Shown here: positions 35,201-45,217 of the stretch, in pieces
How positions within the stretch are numbered: the stretch's first letter is position 1
How the letters are laid out: the number at the start of each line of letters is the position of its first letter
NCBI RefSeq assembly: GCF_026151205.1
Contig: NC_087078.1
Span: 13,687,118-13,747,117, forward strand
Length of the DNA stretch: 60,000 bases
Source of the DNA: Bolinopsis microptera
Taxonomy: Eukaryota > Ctenophora > Tentaculata > Lobata > Bolinopsidae
Direction of reading: 5' to 3'
Notes under the pieces: model-generated
Seen by the model: only the letters and a program-made list of their open reading frames with translations
The model's database searches: none
Told to the model about the DNA's origin: nothing
Position numbers and translations under genes: made by a program

Positions 35201-36700
35201 CTTGCTTGTGGCCGCACTGCATGGTTTCTCCAGCATTTCTTGAAGCTCCATCCCATCTTGTGGTCTTTGATTATTTCGGAAATATCTGACGACCCTTGAG
35301 TTGTACATCAGTGTTCCAGTGCGAGTCAACACGGAGAATGTGGGTCCTAATATGGTGTCGTTCTTGTCGTAAATCAGAGGATTTATGACTGAGTTTATGG
35401 GGAGGACAATCATTGCAAAGAACAAGTACCAGTCAGTTGCATCAATAAACTTGACGTTGTGAAGACAACACACGATGATAAATGGCACCCAGCAGGAGAA
35501 GTCAGTCCCGATCATCAGAGTTATCCGGCGTTGTATCCTCTTGTTTTTTCGGAGAGTCTCAGGGTTTTGGGTTTGCTGTGAGTCCACGGCAGATTTCCAA
35601 GTTTGTAGTGTAATCAGAATATATGATACACCGATCACTACAAAGCAGAAGAAGTTTATTGCTAGCACGATCCACAGCATCAGGTTTCTTTGAAAATCTA
35701 TGGCGTCAACAACATTAAATGCTGTTTCAGCAGTTTGTCTACTTCGTCTAGCATCATCATTGCGCACGAAGAATTTGAATAGACATACACCGTCATTGCC
35801 GTAGAAGTGTACGTTATCCCAGCTCAGAGTGCTGTGGTTTGCGGTGAACATTTTGGCCACAGCCTCCCTAATATCATACCAAGTCGTGTCGAGAGATAAG
35901 TCGGATGTCTTGCTGTATGAACTAAGAACCTTGACGTGCTTTTCTTTATTCGGGAAACCAATAAAGATTCTGTTCTTCGGATTGTAGTGTATGCCTTGTA
36001 CGAAGAAATCTTCCAATGAAGGGACCAAAGGAACCAAAGCTATAGAAGCAGAGCAAGCAATAACGGTTGTCAGTGTTGCAAGTATTATAGCTATCCATCT
36101 CTTGTTGACACGAGAAGAAGCTGTCATATCTGAGCAGGATATTCCTATCACTCTGGTGAGACTTAGGGTCGTCATGGATAACAGAGAGAGCTGTGTTCCA
36201 ATGGTTCCTATTACTCCTAACAGTGCACACGGTGTTCCAGATAGCCATTCAGCCTGCTTCTCACAGTAATCTGGTCCGAAAACGAGGCTGTCATAGATGG
36301 AAATAGCGACAAGGTATACCCCATTGAGCAAGTCTCCAAGACAAATTAAACCCAATAGCAACTTGGTAAAAAGCATTACCCCTGTCTTTGCACCGTTAAC
36401 AGATACAGCTATCTGAACCATTATTATTAAGTTGAACAGGACAGCCATCAGCCCAAATAGCCAACACGCTCCTTTCAAAAACCAATGGTTTAATATCTGT
36501 TTACCCCATTTATCGTTACATTCATCCGATAAGCCGTAGCAATCAAACATACCATCACATTGCTGATCTAGAGAAATGAGATGATTCTTTTCATTTCTGC
36601 ATTGAATATGGTTCTTGCAGTTTTGTTCATCAGACATATCGCCACAGTCGTTGGTGAGATCACAAACTTTACTGTAATCTACACAACGTGAGTTATTGCA
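35138..36700 (-). CDS. seven-helix part of an LDLa-repeat class A receptor
   Basis: Plasma-membrane receptor related to the LGR/relaxin-receptor and GRL101 groups. The open frame runs from 36700 (first Met at 36637). It begins with LDLa repeats (CNNSRCVDYSKVCDLTNDC, then CRNEKNHLISLDQQCDGMFDC), then the 7TM domain: TM1 LFGLMAVLFNLIIMVQIAV; TM2 LICLGDLLNGVYLVAISIYD; the TM3 end LSLTRVIGI in place of DRY; TM6 with a CW.PF-like CWVPFIIVC; and TM7 INSVINPLIYDKND with the NPxxY motif. It continues upstream with the ectodomain but in broken frames. The last about 20 codons are made of the flanking 40-bp repeat. Confidence 0.85.
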   Translation of the reverse strand, partial: CNNSRCVDYSKVCDLTNDCGDMSDEQNCKNHIQCRNEKNHLISLDQQCDGMFDCYGLSDECNDKWGKQILNHWFLKGACWLFGLMAVLFNLIIMVQIAVSVNGAKTGVMLFTKLLLGLICLGDLLNGVYLVAISIYDSLVFGPDYCEKQAEWLSGTPCALLGVIGTIGTQLSLLSMTTLSLTRVIGISCSDMTASSRVNKRWIAIILATLTTVIACSASIALVPLVPSLEDFFVQGIHYNPKNRIFIGFPNKEKHVKVLSSYSKTSDLSLDTTWYDIREAVAKMFTANHSTLSWDNVHFYGNDGVCLFKFFVRNDDARRSRQTAETAFNVVDAIDFQRNLMLWIVLAINFFCFVVIGVSYILITLQTWKSAVDSQQTQNPETLRKNKRIQRRITLMIGTDFSCWVPFIIVCCLHNVKFIDATDWYLFFAMIVLPINSVINPLIYDKNDTILGPTFSVLTRTGTLMYNSRVVRYFRNNQRPQDGMELQEMLEKPCSAATSKKENIQLKTFEAPKKDAKNPV

Positions 36701-38546
36701 TTAAAAATAGTTGTTCTGGTATCCGGCCTGTGAATCCGATTTGGTAACAAATTTGAGATACCTATTGTTTGCAAGAGAGTATATGCGGTCTGGATACTGT
36801 CCAGGACAGGCATCGTGCTTGATGGGAGTGTCTGGAGGGGACAGTTGGAGTATATACAGCGGTCCATGCAGCTGAGGTAGACGTAGAACTCCCCGAACAT
36901 CTTTGTACAGTTAACTTTCGCTATGGGTATTTTTAGATGCTTTGTTGCTCCAAAGATTTTGATTTCTCCTGTAGACCCCCTAAATGTTGTTTTTTCACAG
37001 TCATCTTCATTTTTCGTGGTCATACTACAGAGATCTGCGGTGTTTTTTTCAACAGTTAGCGTTCTTTGTATGACTGGGAAATCTCTAGCAATTCTGCAAA
37101 CATTATTTTCAATATCTTCGCCACAAGATTCCACCCCATCACATAAAACGTTACTATCGAAGTTAGTAACGTTACACAAAAGTTTGTTTTTCAGTACTCG
37201 GACAAAGAAACACGTCTTCACAGGAGTCGTCGTTCGCAACCACCCTCCGAGTGACCAGGCTTTCTTCATCACATAGTTTCCATCCCTTATCACGTTCGTC
37301 TTCCTTATCCAGACAGTCATTAATGCCATCCCTCAGCCATGAAAGAGGAATTTTCATTGTCTGGCCAGGAATACCAAATCTCCTTTCGCACGATAACACC
37401 GTAGGATCTGTGACTAAATCGCAATCATCATTAAGTTCATCACTTTTGTCCTTGCAGTCTTCTACACCATCACACATCCGGTGACGATGAATAATGCAAT
37501 TTTTTGAACTTTGAGTACAACGATTTTCCAAATCTTGATCGCAAAGAGAATTATATCTTCTCGGGAGTACTGTCTTGAAAATGGGACTGAGGCAGACCAT
37601 GCTCTTTGATATATTAGTCAAAGTGCTATCGACATCGCACCTACCTCCGATGCGTGAGCTGTCCAAACAGTTTGTTTGGTCCATGAAATCCAGGCAGTAA
37701 TGGAAAACATTCTTGGGTATGTCAGAAACGGCACACCTGGTATGGTCCATGATGGGGACCTCTTTGGCATCATTAAGATAATTGCTGCCATAGAAATGAG
37801 TACATGAATCTTTTTCCGTTAAATTCTTACATCCTTTCGGCTTTCTCATCCTCCTCTTTCAAGCAACCTATCTTTCCGTTGCAAATCCAATGTACTGGAA
37901 CATACTTGTCCTCTGCACACTGAACTCCATAGGTAAGGCCATTGCATACAGCCTCATCATAACAGGTATTTGCGATGTCACATTTCCCATCACACTTGAT
38001 GGTGTCTTCTTCCACTACTACTTCTTGTACTACATGACATGATCTGGGTTTCCATATTCCCTACCGCTTTTGTATTCCATATAATTCGCCCCTCTTTGAG
38101 AATCCAAGCAGAAGTATCCACCACCGAGAACAGCACTGTTTGTGATGACGGTTCTGAATCCGCAAGCTTGATAGACATAAGGGTCATTTGTGCAGATGGC
38201 GCTGACATTAGACAGCATGTAAACGCCTCTTTGCTGGTCGTAAATGGAAAGCTCTTCTTTGTAATACACATCTGAATTGATACATTTAAAGTGGTTTTGG
38301 AGTGTTTCGTTGAAGCAGACGTTTTTTAGAAAACCATTCACGCTTCGGAGACTTTACACCAAGCGTCAGCCTTCTTCCTGTAGTCCACACATTGCTGGCA
38401 TACACAGTCCTCCTCAGTATTCCTGCATACTTTCTGTGCTTCATTACAACACGGGTTTTCCCCATCTGAAGCGCATTCGGCAGGACCTCCATCGCGTAGA
38501 GGGTAGCTTTTACCGCACCTTTTGTCGTCCCTCCAACGTTTGGCAT
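35138..38546 (-). pseudogene. LDLa-rich receptor gene with multiple frame breaks
   Basis: The same receptor with its ectodomain. An exon starts at 38546 after the acceptor CTTCTCCAG. First comes a Cys-rich module (DKRCGKSYPLRDGGPAECAS ... NPCCN ... CVCQQCVDYR), then a Cys-containing stretch, then several LDLa repeats (e.g. CIIHRHRMCDGVEDCKDKSDE; FDSNVLCDGVESCGEDIENN). Frames change near 38340, 38030, 37840, 37190 (an A5 run) and 36850 (a C4 run), and an in-frame TAA lies at 36701-36703 inside an LDLa repeat. Other genes here have no such breaks over about 3 kb of exon, so a decaying copy is likelier than bad sequence, but polishing errors cannot be excluded. No upstream exons, signal peptide or promoter were found. 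Confidence 0.7.
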
Positions 38547-38599
38547 CTGGAGAAGAGTATTTTAGAATTCATATTGACTAAACTTTCGGTACTGGTGAG

Positions 38600-39100
38600 A
38601 TAATTGTTGAGAGTTCTAACTTACTTGCTATTACTGTTTACTCTAATAGCCGTGGTTTCACACTATTTAAATTTTAGGACTTTTACAAAGTCACTCGCCA
38701 GCGCGCTGGCTGTAGGACTATTGAGCGGTGGACTGTTGAGCGTAGGACTGTAGGTCGGTTTAGGTCGGAAGTAGGACTGTAGAGCGGTGTCCAATCGCTA
38801 GGGTAGGACTCTAGAGCGGCAACCCTTATAGATCTCACAACATGAGGACTTTAGAGCGGTACGATCCTAAAATGAGGACTGTAGACTGTAGAGCGGTGGA
38901 CTGTCATGTTGAGCGGTTGACTGTAGGCCGGTGAATAACTAACATTATTGGTAAAGTCAAAAGTGGCGTCCAACTAGAACTGTGCATTAGTTTCAACCGA
39001 GTAGCTCAGAGTTAAGACACAGTTAATAAAATACGGAATGACTAAAATGCTATACATCAAAAACAGAAGGCTCTAATATAAGACTCTACCTACTGACCCT
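38600..39100. repeat. degenerate array of GGACTGTAGAGCGGT units
   Basis: Between about 38700 and 38960 the words GTAGGACTGTAGAGCGGTG and GGACTGTTGAGCGG recur eight or more times at irregular 15-40 base steps. Otherwise no gene is seen. A donor-like GCAAGTAAGT on the minus strand near 38620 could belong to a 5' exon of the receptor. Confidence 0.6.
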
Positions 39101-39103
39101 TTG

Positions 39104-39169
39104 TCATACGTTGTATGACCCGCCGCGCACTTCGTGCGCGGCTCCCCCTGTATCGTCGAAGACGATACT
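39104..39169. other. three consecutive perfect hairpins with 3-nt loops
   Basis: GTCATAC-GTT-GTATGAC (39104-39120), CCGCGCAC-TTC-GTGCGCGG (39124-39142) and GTATCGTC-GAA-GACGATAC (39151-39169). All stems are perfect (7, 8, 8 bp). Confidence 0.85.
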
Positions 39170-39513
39170 ATAGTGAAGCGACAGTGGGGTCACCACGTGA
39201 TACAACTGACCATAACCGCCCTAACAACTATATCTCTTTATCTTGAACCCTCCTCCCCTCACTCCTCGTGGTGCGCGAAACCATTATAAGTGAATAACCT
39301 ATGTATGCCCCCTTACGGGATCCACAAGCTAAGATGAGAAATACGTACGGTACGTACCTTTAAAATTAAAAATAGCTGTACGGTACGTACTTTTAAACTT
39401 GGGTTGAAAAGTACATTACTGGGCGGCGCTCGACATGTCATTCCGCCAAATCTCTATTCTATGTTCATGAACATAATAGCCTGGGGTCCCCAGGTAAAAA
39501 GTACAGTGCTTGC

Positions 39514-40411
39514 CAGGCTTGTCCGCCGCCGCCGAACCCCGCCGCCGCCGGGTGATTTTGCCACGCCGAACGCCGCCGATACACCCCGGTGTACATCGGG
39601 GTCATCGGCGTACGGCGTGCATTTTCTGACTTCAAAATAATTCTGTCTTCATTTGAAGATATCAGTGTTACTGGTAGCGATTAGCGGCTAGGGGCAACAC
39701 ACACATGATACACACCTTTAGCTAACTTAACAATATTGATTATCAGAAGAACTGAGCAGATACCTACTCATAAGTTTGACTGAAGAAGAAATTTTACAAT
39801 TCGAACTTTTAAGATTTTGGGCCGATAGGCAAAAAACTTTCCCAATACTCTCAAACATAGTAAGAATAGTGCATTGTATACCTGCCAGTAGTGCGGAAAT
39901 TGAAAGAACCTGGTCGGCTGCAGGTTTAATTCTTTTTAGTCAGCGATCTAGGATGAATGTTAAGAATTTCAAATATACACTGTTTTGTTCTAAAAACTAT
40001 GATTTTGTTTCCAACAAAAAAGATTGAGAGATCCATTGATTTCAGCAATAATTTATTGTTTTTGTATTTACCTTAAATAAAATAATTGTATCAATTTGTC
40101 TCAACTTTTATTTGATAGCAGATAATACCATAACAATATACCAACATCATTAATTGTTGAAGTTAAGTCTAAATTACCCAAATTAAGTTGATACATGTTA
40201 CGTATCCCAAATATCAGGCGGCGCGCGCTTCGCGCGCGAAAAGTGGCATGCAACGTATGTCAAAAATTAAGTACATGATCATATTCATATTTTATAGACC
40301 TCAATTTAGTTGGCCTTGATTTCACGGCTCACGCCGGCGTACGTCGCCGCCGCCGGTGTAATTTTAGTGAAACGCCGCCGCCGATCCATTTAGCCACGGC
40401 GGACAAGCCTG
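39514..40411 (+). mobile_element. 898-bp hAT element with perfect 8-bp duplication GTGCTTGC
   Basis: Ends CAGGCTTGTCCGCCG and the complement CGGCGGACAAGCCTG (one base differs: left CCGCCGC, right CCGCCGT). Both are flanked by GTGCTTGC (39506-39513 and 40412-40419), the 8-bp duplication of hAT elements. CCGCCG-rich subterminal blocks lie at both ends. The interior holds a frame (39776-40027) with the hAT C-terminal dimerisation domain: FPILSNIVRIVHCIPASSAE followed by IERTWSAAG and RSRMNVKN. No catalytic part is present, so this is a non-autonomous deletion derivative. A hairpin CGCGCGC-TTC-GCGCGCG lies at 40222-40238. Confidence 0.9.
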
Positions 40412-40621
40412 GTGCTTGCAATTGCAAAAAATGCACAAAAACCACTTTCACACGACAAAAAGTTGGCAAATCTTTTTTACGCGATTTTTAGCGCATCCAC
40501 ATTGTGTGAAACAAACTTTAGAGACTACGAATATCTTATGGATAAAAGAAGGCTGAGGCTGAAGCCTCAGCTTGCTGAAAAACTAATGTTTATTTACTCC
40601 AATAAGCACATTAAAATGTGA
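40412..40621 (+). mobile_element. second transposase C-terminus (hAT-like), host of the nested insertion
   Basis: The frame reads LANLFYAIFSASTLCETNFR, then RRLRLKPQLAEKLMFIYSN, ending in a stop at 40619-40621. The pattern S...(E/C)..F....(K/D)RR.RL.P......L.....N matches the end of hAT transposases of another subfamily. The 898-bp element is inserted at its 5' side. GTACGGTACGTACC words at about 39346, 39376 and 40829 may mark the ends of this outer element, but they are direct and nearly palindromic, so the boundary is unsure. Confidence 0.45.
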
Positions 40622-40624
40622 TAC

Positions 40625-42005
40625 TGATTTTATCTGTCACTGCTAATTTTTATCTCTCACTGTTAATTTTTTATTTTAATAATTGTGTTTCTCTTCGACT
40701 AATACTACCTCAAATAAAATTATGATAATACTAAACGAACATTGCAAGTACTCCACTTACTTTGAAAAATTTTTTTTTCTTCTTCAAAAAAGGCTGTACC
40801 ACCCTAGTCTATAGGGCCTGTACGGTACGTACCTTTAACAAGAATTTCGCCGCGGTTTAACCACGCACGATCAATTTTCCCTACCAATACCATGTACTTG
40901 TACCATTATGGCATTAATTCTTTTGAGTGAAAAGTGTGACTGGAAAAAAGTGCACCATCCATATTTACATACTATGTTTTTATAAATGAGTGGGATTCGT
41001 GTATGGTAAAAATTGACGATTTATTTGACCAATGCAGCGCCGCGCATCAACAATAAATGAATCCAGAAAATTGCGGAAAATAACTTTGCGAAGGAGGAAT
41101 TTCACTGTAATTAATTAACACATGGCTAGCGTCGCGCGCAGCATAACAGACGCTTCCTAGGAAGCGTCTGTTATGCTGCGTGTGACTTTTTAGATGTGAT
41201 TTTTTATCTGCAAAGCCAAAAAATCACATATAATCACATATAACTCATATATAAATGTGCTAGTTGCGGTTATTTTGCACCCTTCAAAAAGTCACTAGCA
41301 CATTCCTATCAAAATTTTAGAAAAATCAGTAAATATTAAAACCGAAAAAATGTGCCTAAATTTGTTGTTTGGCTTTGAGGTCCAATAGATCTGAAGCTGA
41401 ATGAGTAAAAACATTTTTGAGGGCATCAAAAACTGCGCCAGAATTCAGAGAACAATTTGATGTCAAGCATCAAATCAATCCGATCTTCCCTGACTGTCTT
41501 TTTGTTAAAATAAGCCTGAAAAGGACAATTTTAGCTTTTTGACTTTAAAAATTCATAACACACCAGCCTTTTTAGATACGATATCAAGATTTTAGACAGT
41601 TTTTGGGTTTTCCAAATAGTTTCTGATTATTCTGATTTGCGACAAATGATATTGCACTGTTAGGATAAACGACGTTTCAAAGTAACAACTTCTTATTCAT
41701 GCTGACAAAATTGGTAAATATGTGAGAAAACTGTCTCATAAAATTTATTAATCAAAAATGGCTAAACGACAACAAATTGTTCAAATACTCGACTAAAATT
41801 AGAATCAAAATCTATATATATACACCACTACTCGATCTTCTATTCAATAAACTTAAAACATCCACTAAACAGCAAGTACGTGATTGTGATCGTGTGATGG
41901 AATGACATGTACAGTGATAACAGATGATAAGATGTAAGTGATAACAGATGATAAGGTAAAAGATACAATACATGTGAGATGGTGTATACACAATGTGAGT
42001 GAAAA
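40625..42005. other. AT-rich repeat-like DNA, no gene
   Basis: Contains the 44-bp palindrome (separate entry) and a stretch at about 41230-41340 that resembles the internal unit of the 10-kb TTAA element, with GTTGCGGTTATTTTGCACCC. Probably old element remnants. Confidence 0.4.
41137..41180. repeat. 44-bp perfect palindrome
   Basis: CGCAGCATAACAGACGCTTC followed without spacer by its reverse complement; the centre is CCTAGG at 41156-41161. There is no unpaired loop base, so extrusion would need the central bases to open. Confidence 0.95.
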
Positions 42006-42007
42006 TA

Positions 42008-42521
42008 TTTACCAAAACCCATAATCATGGGTAGAGTGGACCGCTGCCAGTGTCTCTCTTTCCCAAACAAAAGGAAATGATATTAATTTGATTGACCGTT
42101 CTCAAATGCAAAATGATACCGAGAATGAAATCGATCGCTCGCTTTTCCCATTCATTCACGGCTTACGAATTGTATAAATAAGTTTCGATTGATTACATCA
42201 ATCAGATGCTGTAAAAATCTCTTTGGGTTGCGTTCGGGTCGATACCTAGTATTTCGGGGTAAGGGACAAGGGTGGTAGTTATTACTTATTGAACAAGTTG
42301 AAGTTTATTGAATCTTCATTGCCGAGTACAGCTGCCTTTGGGTAGTTCTTCTTAATCTATTATACAATTGTAAATGAATGGGAAAAGCGAGCGACCGATT
42401 TCATTCTCGGTATCATTTTGCATTTGAGAACGGTCAATCAAATTAATATCATTTCCTTTTGTTTGGGAAAGAGAGACACTGGCAGCGGTCCACTCTACCC
42501 ATGATTATGGGTTTTGGTAAA
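42008..42521. mobile_element. 514-bp foldback element with about 165-bp arms
   Basis: Arms 42008-42176 and about 42360-42521 are inverted copies, from TTTACCAAAACCCATAATCA through GTAGAGTGGACCGCTGCC to ATTGTATAA. Flanks read ATA on both sides. The middle (about 180 bp) is unrelated and non-coding. A single arm occurs at 32795-32937. Confidence 0.85.
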
Positions 42522-42524
42522 ATA

Positions 42525-43760
42525 TCATTTCTTTTTGATTATAATGTCAGGGTACTTTATAAAGTCGAAATATAAACTGATATCTTCATTAATAAGGAGG
42601 AAGTTTCAACGATTTCGAAATTTTTCCTTTAAAAACATTTCCTTGTGTTTAGGGAAGCATATCGGTCGATCACTGACTGAATATGCCACTTAATACTCAT
42701 TCAAGTTGGCATTAAATTCATATATAATGACATTAAACTGTCGTGGCAAAGCAGAATTTGTTGGAAATCATGAATGAGCAAAATTCTCACCTTTCGCACG
42801 TGCAAACTTTGAGCGGACGTTGCGTGCGCATCCAATACTGAATCGCTGTAAAATTTTGCATGTAATTGTTTTATATATAGCTTGATAAGCATGCAAAGTT
42901 TCAAAGTATTTCAAGAAGAACTGTAATCACAACGGCACTCTAAAGTTGACAGAAAATGACGAAAACAGCAATTTTCAGTGATTTTAGTAATTTTCTATCA
43001 ATTTGGGCGTGTCCCCACGTGTGCAACTTTTCGATTTTCAACTTTAAAACTAGCCTAATGCACAATTTATACCTATAGGAAGCAGAACTGAGCTCCACAA
43101 CCCAGGGCATGGCCCAACACCAGAGAATACTAAATCGCAAAATTGACGTTTTTATAAAATAATTCTTCAAAAAAGCACAAACTTCAATGACGAATATCTT
43201 TATAAAGGAGCAAGCTAGAAAAACTTTTCGGTAGATTTTCAGAATGCTTGAACAATTATCTAAGGTGAAAATTTCCTCAGATTTTGAATAAAATTACTTC
43301 TTAATGGTTTAAAATTAATTTTAAAAGTTATTACTTTGTGAAAAATCAAGTTTTAAAAACGGTTAACTTGATGACGTCATCAAGGGGTGTTTATGACGTC
43401 AAATAATTTTGGTATACAATGTAAACTAAAGTGTAAACAATTATTTGCAAGACCTGTGGTCGGAAATGGCTGTATCTTTTATACTTTTGAATCTATGGAC
43501 ACTTAAATACAGGCTACAATTGACTGGCAAAGCGTCTATCCCTGAATATGTATATATATATGTATCACGACAATCTATCGTAAAACAGGGGTTCTAGAAA
43601 ACCCATTTCCCGATGCTCCTGAAACCTGAAACTTTTTTTGCAGTCGATTTGGTCAACGTCTAGACGCCCTGAAAAATTTCAGATCTCTAACTCAATTTTA
43701 ACATGGTTTTTAAGGCACCTGAATATGGCGATTTTGGGTTTTTTACCGAATTTCGTATAA
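42525..43760. other. no gene seen
   Basis: AT-rich DNA with CRE-like TGACGTCA words at about 43371. It resembles the internal part of the TTAA element in style, but I cannot define ends. Confidence 0.35.
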
Positions 43761-44124
43761 CAGTGCTGGCGAGTATTTTATGCAAATTTCTTTAAAATCT
43801 CAACATAACTATTTTTTATTCCTGTCATCTTTGACATCAAATTAGAATGTTTTGAACTAAAAATAAATCTGCTGAACGACTTCCGATGAGTCTTAATGCC
43901 TGGAAAACTCCTGCCGGAGGCGGCGGCCTTCGGCCGCCGCCTCCGGCCGGAGCCCGGAGTGCACGCTTCGCGTTCACAAAAGAGGCTTGTAACGTGTACC
44001 AAAGGGGGTATAATAGTAAAGGGGGTATAATAGTAAAGGGGGTATAATAGTAAAGGGGGTATAATAGTAAATGGGGAACATAGTATACCCACAATAAATG
44101 CAACGGTCGTGCTTGCCAGCACTG
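43761..44124. mobile_element. short hAT-like TIR element with internal array
   Basis: Ends CAGTGCTGGCGAG and CTTGCCAGCACTG are inverted with one mismatch, CAG...CTG as in hAT. Inside: a GC-rich 15-bp hairpin (43914-43946, loop TTC) and four copies of the 17-bp unit GGGGGTATAATAGTAAA (about 44005-44072). No 8-bp duplication is visible, so it is old or rearranged. Confidence 0.55.
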
Positions 44125-44253
44125 TGATAGTGAGTGGTTACTGATTGTGAGCGAGATGTGAAAAAACATTAAAACTTACTACTGCTAGAAAACTGAAACT
44201 GTATGCAATAAAAAGGGAATGAAACTAAAATATCTAAAATTCTTCAGTACTAG

Positions 44254-44641
44254 CTATGATAAAACGTTTAATAGTATCCAGTTCTTCTCTCTTGTAGGGT
44301 TCAAATTAATAATAAACATCGCTTCGAAAATCTTTCTTCTGACAGTATTGGGCTCAATTCTTAAAATATCTACTTCTAAACTGGGATTTAACCCCTCATG
44401 ACAGCTCGAATAATGTATGGCAAAAGCTTGACTAACATTAGAAGGGGTAGCAGGGTAGGTAGCGTAACGTAAGTGTTCTCCTACACGAGCATGTACTTTC
44501 CTACTGGTTTCTCCAACGTACAGCTGGTCACATAATTTACACTTAATCTTATATACAACATTCTTCACTTCACAATCTTTATTACAAACTATCAAAGGAC
44601 AAATTTTACATGAATTAATACTGCACACACGTTTATCATAC
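44254..44641 (-). CDS. GIY-YIG endonuclease domain of the Penelope-like element
   Basis: The C-terminal part nicks target DNA for insertion. Seen: a CCHH-like linker (SCKICPLIVCNKDC), NVVYKIKCKLCDQLYVGETS (variant of the GIY-YIG core), the conserved R..EH in KVHARVGEHLRY, and the C-terminal E in KIFEAMFI before the stop. It continues upstream across the insertion into the RT frame. Confidence 0.85.
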
Positions 44642-45217
44642 TAGTTAGGGACAATTAACATTAATACAGGACCATCTGGGAAAAAATTTGCGACAAGCTG
44701 ATTTTTACAGGAATGTATTGTCCATAGTGTCAGGAACCACCCCAAAGAGTTTTCAATCTGGATCTGTTGAGCAAAAAAAGTTACAGCCAATTTTCTTCAG
44801 GCGCGTATGTCAGCCTGAGGACCGCACTTGAAAAACTCGTAACTATTGTAATAAAGACCCCCAGGAGCACCATAGGGGGTGCAAAATGACCGCAATAGTG
44901 ACATTATGTGGGGCGAATCAGTGTTTTAGGGTCGTCAGATCTTTACTTATTGAGATAATTTCATTTTTATAGGCTTACCTCTCAAAAATTTACTAAAATT
45001 TTGAAATTTTACTTAAATTTGGAAATTTAGCAAAATTGTTGTACAATTAAAACATTGTCTAGTTATCAGTATTCAAATTCTAAAATTTACTTTCAATTGT
45101 CAATTGATCCTTATATTAGTATAGTAAATAATATACATATCACATCAAATTCTGTAAAAAAAGGCCCTGAATTATTAGCATGGTGTCTTTGATTGGCAAC
45201 TATTAGGTCACTTCTGG

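Noticed and set aside
35991-36269. Plus-strand frame of 92 codons
   Set aside because: Shadow of the 7TM coding frame.
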